A stretch of 6,080 nt of DNA from Acinetobacter sp. (GTDB lineage Bacteria; Pseudomonadota; Gammaproteobacteria; Pseudomonadales; Moraxellaceae): the NCBI GenBank assembly GCA_030152605.1, contig JASLJB010000316.1:1-6080 (forward strand). The letters run 5' to 3'. The notes beneath the pieces were generated by a model. That model was not told the DNA's origin. It was given only the letters and a program-made list of their open reading frames with translations, and ran no database searches. Shown piece by piece: positions 1 to 5,958 of this stretch. Every line of letters starts with the position of its first letter. Positions within the stretch are counted from its first letter, which is position 1. Both the position numbers and the translations under genes were made by a program.

Positions 1-94
1 TACGAACCTGATTACCTTTTACACCAAGCACAGTAACACTGACTTGATCCCCAATCATTAATGTTTCTCCGACACGACGGGTCAGAATCAGCAT
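1..94 (-). CDS. csrA: CsrA/RsmA carbon storage regulator, N-terminal part, cut by window edge
   Basis: CsrA is a small dimeric RNA-binding protein that binds GGA motifs in mRNA leaders and alters translation or stability of targets in carbon metabolism, motility and biofilm formation. The 31 visible codons begin MLILTRRVGETLMIGD and continue through VSVTVLGVKGNQVR. This is the typical first half of the family: strands beta1 to beta3, including the Leu4, Arg6 and Arg7 positions that contact RNA in known CsrA proteins. Family members are usually about 60-65 residues long, so roughly half is missing beyond position 1. The ATG at 94-92 has a strong Shine-Dalgarno sequence six bases upstream. The gene follows lysC on the same strand after a spacer of about 240 nt, the order also seen in Pseudomonas. 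Identification is secure; completeness cannot be judged. Confidence 0.95.
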   Translation of the reverse strand, partial: MLILTRRVGETLMIGDQVSVTVLGVKGNQVR

Positions 95-100
95 GTTTAT

Positions 101-106
101 CTCCTT
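101..106 (-). promoter_or_regulatory. Strong Shine-Dalgarno of csrA containing a GGA motif
   Basis: On the minus strand the sequence reads AAGGAG, then six bases, then ATG, which fixes the csrA start. The same element contains the GGA core that CsrA proteins recognise. Autorepression by CsrA binding over its own ribosome binding site is known in other gammaproteobacteria, so it is possible here. The sequence shows only the motif, not the regulation. Confidence 0.75.
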
Positions 107-173
107 GCTTAAACGCTAAACCTGCGATAGTTTTTTCAAAATAAAGAAAATAACAACCTCGGTATCAGAGAAA

Positions 174-204
174 ATTTTAACAGATTATGTGATGAATTAC
201 TCAA
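174..204 (-). promoter_or_regulatory. Candidate csrA promoter
   Basis: On the minus strand TTGAGT (204-199) is followed after 19 nt by TAAAAT (179-174), a five-of-six match to the -10 consensus, about 80 nt before the csrA ATG. The spacer is longer than the preferred 17 nt, so the assignment is weak. A separate csrA promoter is plausible because the spacer after lysC is long and AT-rich. The candidate -35 lies inside a 6-bp-arm palindrome at 193-208. Confidence 0.35.
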
Positions 205-208
205 TTCA
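193..208. repeat. Palindrome with 6-bp arms in the csrA upstream region
   Basis: The sequence TGAATTACTCAATTCA has perfect arms TGAATT and AATTCA around a 4-nt centre. It covers the candidate csrA -35 element. Its size and position would suit a dimeric regulator, but short AT-rich palindromes arise easily by chance in a spacer like this. Confidence 0.35.
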
Positions 209-325
209 GCCCACTCTGTTGAAATTTTCCTACACAACAACGCTTAATATATCAGAGCCACCATGAAAAAAACTATGCTGACTCGACTTTTTGTTTGGCA
301 CTAAAGTCATAAAACTACGATATTT

Positions 326-340
326 GCTTAATATTTAAGC
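326..340 (-). repeat. Small hairpin at the lysC stop codon
   Basis: On the minus strand the last lysC codon and the TAA stop form the left arm of GCTTAA-ATA-TTAAGC, a perfect 6-bp stem with a 3-nt loop. No run of T follows, so it is not a standard intrinsic terminator. It might protect the 3' end or mark a processing site, but the stem is short and AT-rich. Confidence 0.4.
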
Positions 341-1615
341 ACGCACGCACGATTCACCGTGTTCACGATCTAAGCCAAACGCGGTATGTAGGGTACGCAC
401 CGCCAATTCAAGATAATTTTCATCAATAATCACAGAGATTTTAATTTCTGAGGTTGAAATCATCAGGATATTAATGCCTTCGTCAGCCAATGCGGTAAAC
501 ATTTTACTGGCAACACCGGCATGAGAGCGCATACCGACACCGACGATGGATACTTTGACGATATCATCACGGGTCGCAACTTCACGTGCACCGATGGCTC
601 TCGAGGTTTCTTCTAGAATCTTTTTGGCTTTGTTGATATCGGCACGATTCACGGTAAACGTGAAATCAGTGGTGCCATCTTCTTCGACGTTTTGGATAAT
701 CATATCCACTTCGATATTGGCCGCACCAATCGGAGACAAAATCTTAGAGGCGATGCCCGGCTCATCCGGCACACCCAAGATGGTGAGTTTTGCTTCGTCA
801 CGATTAAATGCGATACCTGAAATAATTGGCTGTTCCATATTGTCTTCCGATTCAGTGGTAATCAGTGTGCCGACGTTATTTTTAAAGGCATCGTCAAAAG
901 CACCATCATCTTCATTATCAAAACTAGAGAGTACACGTAAAGGCACTTGGTATTTGCCCGCAAATTCAACTGAACGAATTTGCAAAACTTTAGAACCCAA
1001 AGACGCCATTTCCAACATTTCTTCAAATGAAATGCGGTCAACTTTTTTGGCTTTCGGTGCTACACGTGGGTCAGTGGTATAGACGCCATCGACATCGGTG
1101 TAGATTTGGCATTCACTGGCTTTCAGCGCAGCAGCCAATGCAACGCCTGTGGTATCCGAACCGCCACGACCGAGGGTGGTGGTGTTGCCTGCATCATCGA
1201 CACCTTGGAAACCTGCAACCACGATGACGCGGCCAGCATCCAAGTTTTCAGTCATGGTTTCAGTTTCAATGGCTTCAATACGTGCTTTATTAAACGAACT
1301 ATCCGTCTTAATCCCGACTTGGCGACCGGTTAAAGATTTTGCTTCAACCCCAATCGAGTTGAGCGCCATCGCCAACATGGAAATGGTGACCTGTTCACCC
1401 GTGGAGACCATTTGATCCAATTCACGTGGATCAGGGGTATCGCTAATGGCTTTGGCGAGGGCCAACAAACGGTTGGTTTCGCCACTCATGGCAGAAACCA
1501 CCACCACAACTTGGTGACCATGGTCATGCCAACGTTTGACACGGCGAGCAACATTTAAAATGCGCTCCGCTGTGCCCATTGAAGTCCCGCCATATTTTTG
1601 AACGATTAATGCCAT
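335..1615 (-). CDS. lysC: Aspartate kinase (aspartokinase), alpha-subunit reading frame
   Basis: The enzyme phosphorylates L-aspartate with ATP to 4-phospho-L-aspartate, the first step toward diaminopimelate, lysine, threonine and methionine, and acts in the cytoplasm. The 426-residue protein has the amino-acid kinase fold at about residues 1-245: KYGGTS at 7-12, SAMSGETNRLL at 41-51, STGEQ at 71-75, LGRGGSDTTG at 148-157, and TDVDGVYTTDPR at 173-184. Two ACT domains follow at about 276-340 and 354-415, normally the site of feedback inhibition by lysine and/or threonine. There is no fused homoserine dehydrogenase, so this is the monofunctional type also found in Pseudomonas. The ATG at 1615-1613 has only a weak GGA about six bases upstream, preceded by a stable hairpin, so translation may depend partly on coupling with alaS. 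The final codons lie in a GCAC triplication. Which amino acids inhibit it cannot be read from sequence. Confidence 0.97.
   Translation of the reverse strand: MALIVQKYGGTSMGTAERILNVARRVKRWHDHGHQVVVVVSAMSGETNRLLALAKAISDTPDPRELDQMVSTGEQVTISMLAMALNSIGVEAKSLTGRQVGIKTDSSFNKARIEAIETETMTENLDAGRVIVVAGFQGVDDAGNTTTLGRGGSDTTGVALAAALKASECQIYTDVDGVYTTDPRVAPKAKKVDRISFEEMLEMASLGSKVLQIRSVEFAGKYQVPLRVLSSFDNEDDGAFDDAFKNNVGTLITTESEDNMEQPIISGIAFNRDEAKLTILGVPDEPGIASKILSPIGAANIEVDMIIQNVEEDGTTDFTFTVNRADINKAKKILEETSRAIGAREVATRDDIVKVSIVGVGMRSHAGVASKMFTALADEGINILMISTSEIKISVIIDENYLELAVRTLHTAFGLDREHGESCVRA
836..848 (-). promoter_or_regulatory. Internal translation start for a LysC beta subunit
   Basis: In-frame Met260 of LysC (ATG at 838-836) is preceded by GGAAGA (848-843), a usable Shine-Dalgarno with its GGA core eight bases away. 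Starting here gives a 167-residue protein (838 down to 335) containing only the two ACT domains. In Bacillus subtilis and Corynebacterium glutamicum the aspartokinase beta subunit is made from an equivalent in-frame internal start just before the ACT domains, giving an alpha2beta2 enzyme. The position and the resulting size match that arrangement. Use of this start is an inference. Confidence 0.5.
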
Positions 1616-1634
1616 AGTTATTCCATTTAAACCA

Positions 1635-1660
1635 AGATCTTGAACAGGCTTTCAAGATCT
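1635..1660 (-). repeat. Perfect 10-bp hairpin between alaS and lysC
   Basis: AGATCTTGAA and TTCAAGATCT form a perfect 10-bp stem around a 6-nt loop. It lies 16 nt past the alaS stop and 19 nt before the lysC ATG. On the mRNA strand the hairpin is followed by TGGTTTAAATGG, not a proper T-tract, so read-through into lysC is expected. Possible roles are partial termination, a processing or stability element, or tuning of lysC translation. It is the only strong secondary structure in the 61-nt gap. Confidence 0.65.
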
Positions 1661-1676
1661 GTTAGCAAAGGTAAAG

Positions 1677-4370
1677 TTAGTGTTGCGCAAGCCACGCTGG
1701 AACAGCGGCCATCACAGCATCAAACTTCTCGTTAAGTGGCGCACCACCTTGGGCTAAGTCAGGTTTACCACCACCTTTACCGCCGAGTTCAGCAGCGAGG
1801 TATTTGATAATGTCACCTGCTTTAATGGTTTTAACCCATTCTGGCGCCACCGAAGCGATCAAACTGACTTTATCACCATCGACCCCAGCCAACACGATCA
1901 CGGCGTTACTGAGTTTTGATTTGAGGCCATCATGCAAATGACGCAATGCTTTGGCATCGGTCGCTTGTACGCTGGTGATGAGGGTAGAACGACCTGCAAC
2001 GTCTTGAACTTGGCTTAAAAGTTCGCTCGCTTGGAAGTTGGCCAACTTTTGGTTGAGCTGTTCGATTTGCTTTTGTAGGGCAGTGCTGTGCTCTACGGCT
2101 GCTTGAACACGTTCTACAGTTTGATCTTTTTGTGCTTTGAGCAATTGGTTGATCTGTTGGATATCGGCATCAGCTTTTTGGACCACATCCACCGCATGTT
2201 GACCAGTCACGGCTTCGATACGACGTACACCGGCAGCCACACCGCCTTCAGAGACGATTTTAAATAGGCCGATATCACCAGTGCGTTTCACATGAATACC
2301 GCCACAGAGTTCGATCGAGAAGTTTTGCTCATCGATCAGAGAACCCATGCTGAGAACGCGAACTTCTTCGCCATATTTCTCACCGAACAACATCATCGCG
2401 CCTTTATTTTTGGCGTCTTCGATGCCGAGCAGTTCAGTTTCAACTGCGCTGTTGGCGATCACTTCAGCATTGACCAGACGTTCGATCTGTTGCAACTGGG
2501 CATAAGACACCGGTTGATCATTGGCAAAGTCAAAACGCAGCACATCACTGGCGACCAATGAACCTTTTTGTTGTACATGGCTACCCAAGATTTGACGCAG
2601 TGCGGCATGCAATAAATGTGTTGCAGAGTGGTTGCGCGCAGTCGCAGCACGTACATCGGCTTGAACAGTCGCTTCAACGGCTTGCTGGTTGGCAATATGA
2701 CCCACAGTCACGACACCTTGGTGTACGATCGCGCCACCAGATTTTTTGGTGTCTTGAACTTCAAAAATACCAGTGTCATTTTTGAGGAAACCGGTATCAC
2801 CGATCTGACCACCGCTTTCTGCATAGAACGGGGTTTGATTCAGTACGATGAGTGCTTCATCACCTTCATTGACTTGATCAACTTGTTCGCCATCTTTATA
2901 GATCGCGATGATTTGACCTTGGCCTTGGGTGGCATCATAGCCGTCGAACTGAGTGTCGCCATCGACTTGAACCACACTGTTATAGTCCACCGAGAACTTA
3001 CCGGCATCACGCGCGCGTTGACGCTGTGCTGCCATTTCTTTTTCAAAGCCAGCTTGGTCGATTTCGAGATCACGCTCACGTGCGATATCGGCAGTTAAAT
3101 CAGTTGGGAAGCCATAGGTGTCATACAGTTTAAATACCGTTTCACCAGCGATCACATTGCCTTTGAGGTTTTTGAGTTCGCCTTCAAGCAATTTCAAACC
3201 TTGCTCTAGTGTTTTGGCAAACAGTTCTTCTTCACGGATCAACATACTTTCAATGCGTTGTTGCTCTTGTGCCAACTCTGGATAAGCTTGACCCATGACT
3301 TGGATCAAAGGCTGCAACATTTTATAGAAGAAGGTACCGGTGGCGCCCAATTTGTTACCGTGACGAACTGCACGACGGATGATACGACGCAGGACATAAC
3401 CACGACCTTCATTGGATGGATTGACACCATCGGCGATCAGGAAGCAGCATGAACGGGCATGATCCGCCACCACTTTGAGTGAGGCAGGGTATTGAACTGG
3501 CGTGTTGTTGGCTTGCGCTTCAGCATCGATCGCAGTGGTATCTAAAGCCACGATTTCTGCCGCAGCTTTGAGCAAGTCTTGGAATAGATCGATTTCATAG
3601 TTGGAGTTGACGTGTTGCAACACCGCTGAAATACGCTCAAGGCCCATACCGGTATCTACTGAAGGCGCAGGCAATTCATGCAGTACGCCATCCGCAGTAC
3701 GGTTGAACTGCATAAACACGTTGTTCCAGATTTCAATGAAACGGTCGCCGTCTTCTTCAGGACTGCCCGGTAAACCACCCCAGATATGATCGCCATGATC
3801 ATAGAAAATTTCAGAACATGGACCGCAAGGACCGGTATCACCCATGGCCCAGAAGTTATCTGATGCGTATTTTTCGCCTTTGTTATCGCCGATGCGGATG
3901 ATGCGCTCAGCATCCACGCCGATCTCTTTGTTCCAAATATCAAACGCTTCATCATCGGTGTGATAAATGGTGACATAGAGTTTATCTTGTGGGATCGCGA
4001 GCCATTGCGCTGAAGTCAAAAACTCCCAGGCAAATTTTAAGGCATCACGTTTAAAGTAATCACCGAAAGAGAAGTTACCCAACATTTCAAAGAAGGTGTG
4101 GTGACGCGCGGTATAGCCGACGTTATCGAGGTCGTTATGTTTACCGCCAGCGCGGACACATTTTTGTGAGGTTGTCGCACGAACATAGTTGCGTTTTTCA
4201 AGGCCCAAGAAACAGTCTTTAAACTGGTTCATCCCGGCGTTGGTAAACAACAAAGTCGGGTCATTGGCCGGCACTAAGGAACTCGATGCGACACGCGTAT
4301 GTCCTTGCGTTTCAAAGTAGCGCAAAAACGCCTCACGGATTTCAGCTGATGTCATAGAACGAGTACTCAC
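1677..4370 (-). CDS. alaS: Alanyl-tRNA synthetase
   Basis: AlaRS attaches alanine to tRNA-Ala and hydrolyses mischarged Ser- and Gly-tRNA-Ala. Numbered from the chosen GTG start (897 residues; E. coli has 876), the class II catalytic core covers about 1-250, with RHHTFFEMLG at 89-98, GPCGPC at 180-185 and motif 3 GMGLERI at 241-247. The tRNA-binding segment follows, including GRGYVLRRIIRRAVRHG at 322-338. The editing domain carries zinc ligands HSATH (581-585) and CGGIH (Cys689, His693), with Ile where Thr is common. A coiled coil at about 735-783 leads to the C-Ala domain with GGKGGGKP at 863-870. Three in-frame starts exist: TTG 4376, GTG 4370 and ATG 4355 (MTSAEIREAF). GGAG at 4384-4381 lies 10 nt before the GTG, only 4 nt before the TTG and 25 nt before the ATG, so GTG is preferred. 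The E. coli alignment itself would allow the ATG. The frame is intact. Confidence 0.97.
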   Translation of the reverse strand: MSTRSMTSAEIREAFLRYFETQGHTRVASSSLVPANDPTLLFTNAGMNQFKDCFLGLEKRNYVRATTSQKCVRAGGKHNDLDNVGYTARHHTFFEMLGNFSFGDYFKRDALKFAWEFLTSAQWLAIPQDKLYVTIYHTDDEAFDIWNKEIGVDAERIIRIGDNKGEKYASDNFWAMGDTGPCGPCSEIFYDHGDHIWGGLPGSPEEDGDRFIEIWNNVFMQFNRTADGVLHELPAPSVDTGMGLERISAVLQHVNSNYEIDLFQDLLKAAAEIVALDTTAIDAEAQANNTPVQYPASLKVVADHARSCCFLIADGVNPSNEGRGYVLRRIIRRAVRHGNKLGATGTFFYKMLQPLIQVMGQAYPELAQEQQRIESMLIREEELFAKTLEQGLKLLEGELKNLKGNVIAGETVFKLYDTYGFPTDLTADIARERDLEIDQAGFEKEMAAQRQRARDAGKFSVDYNSVVQVDGDTQFDGYDATQGQGQIIAIYKDGEQVDQVNEGDEALIVLNQTPFYAESGGQIGDTGFLKNDTGIFEVQDTKKSGGAIVHQGVVTVGHIANQQAVEATVQADVRAATARNHSATHLLHAALRQILGSHVQQKGSLVASDVLRFDFANDQPVSYAQLQQIERLVNAEVIANSAVETELLGIEDAKNKGAMMLFGEKYGEEVRVLSMGSLIDEQNFSIELCGGIHVKRTGDIGLFKIVSEGGVAAGVRRIEAVTGQHAVDVVQKADADIQQINQLLKAQKDQTVERVQAAVEHSTALQKQIEQLNQKLANFQASELLSQVQDVAGRSTLITSVQATDAKALRHLHDGLKSKLSNAVIVLAGVDGDKVSLIASVAPEWVKTIKAGDIIKYLAAELGGKGGGKPDLAQGGAPLNEKFDAVMAAVPAWLAQH

Positions 4371-4394
4371 GACCAAGTCACTCCATAATGATTA

Positions 4395-4481
4395 AATTTG
4401 GCGAAGTACGTCGCTTTTCTCACAAAAACAAGCGCTTCTGGATGGCGCGACGCACGGCTAATAGATTGAAAACGCCAAATT
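4395..4481 (-). repeat. Nested inverted repeats in the alaS leader and promoter
   Basis: Two nested pairs of arms can be seen. The outer pair is AATTTGGCG (4395-4403) with CGCCAAATT (4473-4481), nine perfect base pairs, and the upstream arm overlaps the alaS -10 box. The inner pair is GTACGTCGC (4406-4414) with GCGACGCAC (4447-4455), nine pairs with one G-U in RNA and a 32-nt loop containing the palindrome AAGCGCTT. The inner stem lies wholly within the predicted leader RNA. The outer pair could form in RNA only if transcription starts further upstream, so it may instead be a DNA operator. E. coli AlaRS is known to bind a palindrome at its own promoter. Confidence 0.45.
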
Positions 4482-4507
4482 ATAACGGAAAAACCCTATG
4501 CCACCAA
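4479..4507 (-). promoter_or_regulatory. Promoter of alaS (sigma70 type)
   Basis: On the minus strand TTGGTG (4507-4502) is followed after exactly 17 nt by a perfect TATAAT (4484-4479). Transcription would start near 4473 and give a leader of about 103 nt before the preferred GTG start. The sequence just after the -10 is TTGGCG; its GC-rich end recalls the discriminators of growth-rate-controlled translation genes, although that inference is weak. It is the best promoter match in the window and probably also serves lysC by read-through. Confidence 0.65.
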
Positions 4508-4729
4508 CGATTTTAAGGCAATTAAGTGACAATTCTGTGGATTGCTTGAATTTTCACATGTGGCCAAAGTTGATCAAGCTCAGTGCAGTTTCGATTTTGG
4601 CGAATAGCATTACTGCGGCGCTTATACAAAAGTCGAGCATGGTGGATGAACTAATTCTAACGCCCAGCCTGCAAAATCCGATACCATAGGCGCGATAAAA
4701 CAAGGGCTTTAGACGCAAAAGGAAGACTG

Positions 4730-5758
4730 ATGCAACGTGTGGCGATCAATGGATTTGGGAGAATAGGGCGCAATGTCCTCAGGGCGTGGTTTGAAAATCC
4801 GCAAGATTTTCACTTTGATATCGTTGCCATCAATGACATTGCCGATGCAGAAACCCTGGTGCATTTATTTAAATACGACACCACCCATGGTCGTTTTGGC
4901 GGTCAAGTCCAAGTTGAACAGCAACACGGGATTGATTATTTAAATATCCAATCCGGCAGCATGCAGGCACATGTACAGGTATTACGTTGTGAGCAACCGG
5001 CGCAGTTGCCTTGGGGCGAGTTGGGTGTAGATGTGGTGCTTGAGTGTAGCGGTCTATTCCGTTCCCGGGCTGCGGCCACCCAACATCTACATGCGGGCGC
5101 AGGGCGAGTGGTAATCGGGGCGGCGCCTTTTGATAGTGTCGATGCCGCGATCGTATATGGCGTCAACCAACATGAACTCAAAGCCACGGACCGTATTATT
5201 TCCAGCGTGTCGTGTACCACGCAAGCTTTGGTGCCGTTGGTCAAGATCATTGATGATGCCTTTGGGATCGAAACTGCATTGATGACCGAAATCCATGCCG
5301 TCACAGCAGACCAGACTGTGCTCGATCAAGCGCATCGTGATCTACGCCGCGCACGGGCGTCGGGGCAAAATATTATTCCCACCACCTCATCGGCTTTGGG
5401 CGCACTCAAGCAAGTGTTACCCAAGATGGAAAACCGCATCGATGGTTATTCGATCCGCGTCCCGACCATTAATGTCGCCGCGATCGACTTAAGTTTTGTG
5501 GCGCAGCGTCCAATCAGCGTGGCTGAGATCAATCAGTGCCTGATCCATGCGGCCCGTAAGGACTATGCCGCCATCATGCAAGTCACCGATGAGCCACTGG
5601 TGTCGAGTGACTTTAACCATTCGCCGTATTCGCTGATCGTGGATCTGACCCAGACCATGCAGGTCGGGCAGCAGGCCAAAGTCTTTGCTTGGTATGACAA
5701 TGAATGGGGCTATGCCAACCGCTTATTGGATCTGTGTGAAACGATGAGCTGTGCTTGA
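4730..5758 (+). CDS. epd: Erythrose-4-phosphate dehydrogenase-like enzyme of the GAPDH family
   Basis: The 342-residue protein has the type I GAPDH layout: an N-terminal NAD-binding Rossmann domain with NGFGRIGR at 7-14 and Asp36, catalytic Cys162 in SCTT, general base His189, and WYDNEWGYANR at 321-331. It is closer to E. coli Epd than to GapA by eye: ELGVDVVLECSG, YGVNQHEL, DLRRARASGQNIIP and PLVSSDFNHSPYSLIVD have near-identical Epd counterparts. Epd oxidises D-erythrose 4-phosphate to 4-phosphoerythronate for pyridoxal 5'-phosphate synthesis. Some segments are GAPDH-like (IHAVTADQ, TTSSALGALKQVLP), and the catalytic loop SSVSCTTQAL differs from the usual SNASCTTN. A glyceraldehyde-3-phosphate role therefore remains possible. 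The ATG is well supported by AAGGA at 4719-4723, six bases upstream. It is transcribed away from alaS with no companion gene visible, and no clear terminator follows. Family membership is certain; substrate is moderately sure. Confidence 0.88.
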   Translation: MQRVAINGFGRIGRNVLRAWFENPQDFHFDIVAINDIADAETLVHLFKYDTTHGRFGGQVQVEQQHGIDYLNIQSGSMQAHVQVLRCEQPAQLPWGELGVDVVLECSGLFRSRAAATQHLHAGAGRVVIGAAPFDSVDAAIVYGVNQHELKATDRIISSVSCTTQALVPLVKIIDDAFGIETALMTEIHAVTADQTVLDQAHRDLRRARASGQNIIPTTSSALGALKQVLPKMENRIDGYSIRVPTINVAAIDLSFVAQRPISVAEINQCLIHAARKDYAAIMQVTDEPLVSSDFNHSPYSLIVDLTQTMQVGQQAKVFAWYDNEWGYANRLLDLCETMSCA

Positions 5759-5837
5759 ATCGGAGTTTTAACTCAACCCGCAAGACGATGATGACGATAG
5801 GGCTGGAGAGGAATTCAGCCTGTTGTCATGTGGGGGC

Positions 5838-5863
5838 AATATTAAAGTGTAATATTAAAGTGC
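5838..5863. repeat. Two-copy 13-bp tandem repeat
   Basis: AATATTAAAGTGT occurs twice head to tail, with the last base of the second copy changed to C. Two copies are too few to count as an array. It could be a replication-slippage product or a pair of protein-binding sites. No known element is recognised. Confidence 0.7.
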
Positions 5864-5938
5864 AAAAGGTCGGACGCGAAGAGGAAATTTAGCCGCGTAT
5901 CACTCGAGATGAGATGCATGTTTGAAGCGCTGTGCAAC

Positions 5939-5958
5939 TCAGATTTTAGTTCAGATTT
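5939..5958. repeat. Pair of TCAGATTT direct repeats, 12-bp period
   Basis: TCAGATTT occurs at 5939-5946 and 5951-5958, start to start 12 bp apart. The pair is flanked on both sides by GCGCTG. The spacing is close to one helical turn, as in direct-repeat operator sites, but nothing nearby identifies a regulator or a target gene. Confidence 0.45.

Larger units (their letters stand above)
4371..4729. other. Divergent intergenic region between alaS and the epd-like gene
   Basis: This stretch of about 360 nt separates two divergent genes. The alaS-proximal half holds the alaS Shine-Dalgarno, a leader of about 100 nt with inverted repeats, and a good minus-strand promoter. In the half nearer the epd-like gene I find only the ribosome binding site at 4719-4723 and weak plus-strand promoter candidates: GTGACA near 4526, TTGATC at 4570 and GATAAA at 4694, none with a good partner at proper spacing. 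A 63-codon plus-strand frame at 4498-4689 resembles nothing I know and is probably not a gene. Confidence 0.6.

Noticed and set aside
263..304. 13-codon plus-strand frame MKKTMLTRLFVWH in the lysC–csrA spacer
   Set aside because: It has no good Shine-Dalgarno and no plus-strand gene following that it could lead; most likely chance.
546..1082. 178-codon plus-strand open frame opposite lysC
   Set aside because: It lies wholly antisense within a clear aspartokinase gene, its Ser/Ile/Leu-rich composition is what a shadow frame gives, and it has no recognisable domain.
2616..3098. 160-codon plus-strand open frame opposite alaS
   Set aside because: It is fully antisense to conserved AlaRS coding sequence and its translation resembles no known family.
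4378..4386. Minimal ATG-GAG-TGA frame overlapping the alaS Shine-Dalgarno
   Set aside because: It has no ribosome binding site of its own, and such three-codon frames are common by chance.
4498..4689. 63-codon plus-strand frame between alaS and epd
   Set aside because: It overlaps the alaS promoter, has only a distant GGA about ten bases before its ATG, and its protein shows no known domain, signal peptide or clear membrane segment. A small gene cannot be fully excluded without comparative data.
5801..5821. Possible terminator hairpin GGCTG/CAGCC after epd
   Set aside because: The stem is only 5 bp with a 10-nt loop and no T-tract follows, so it is not a credible intrinsic terminator.
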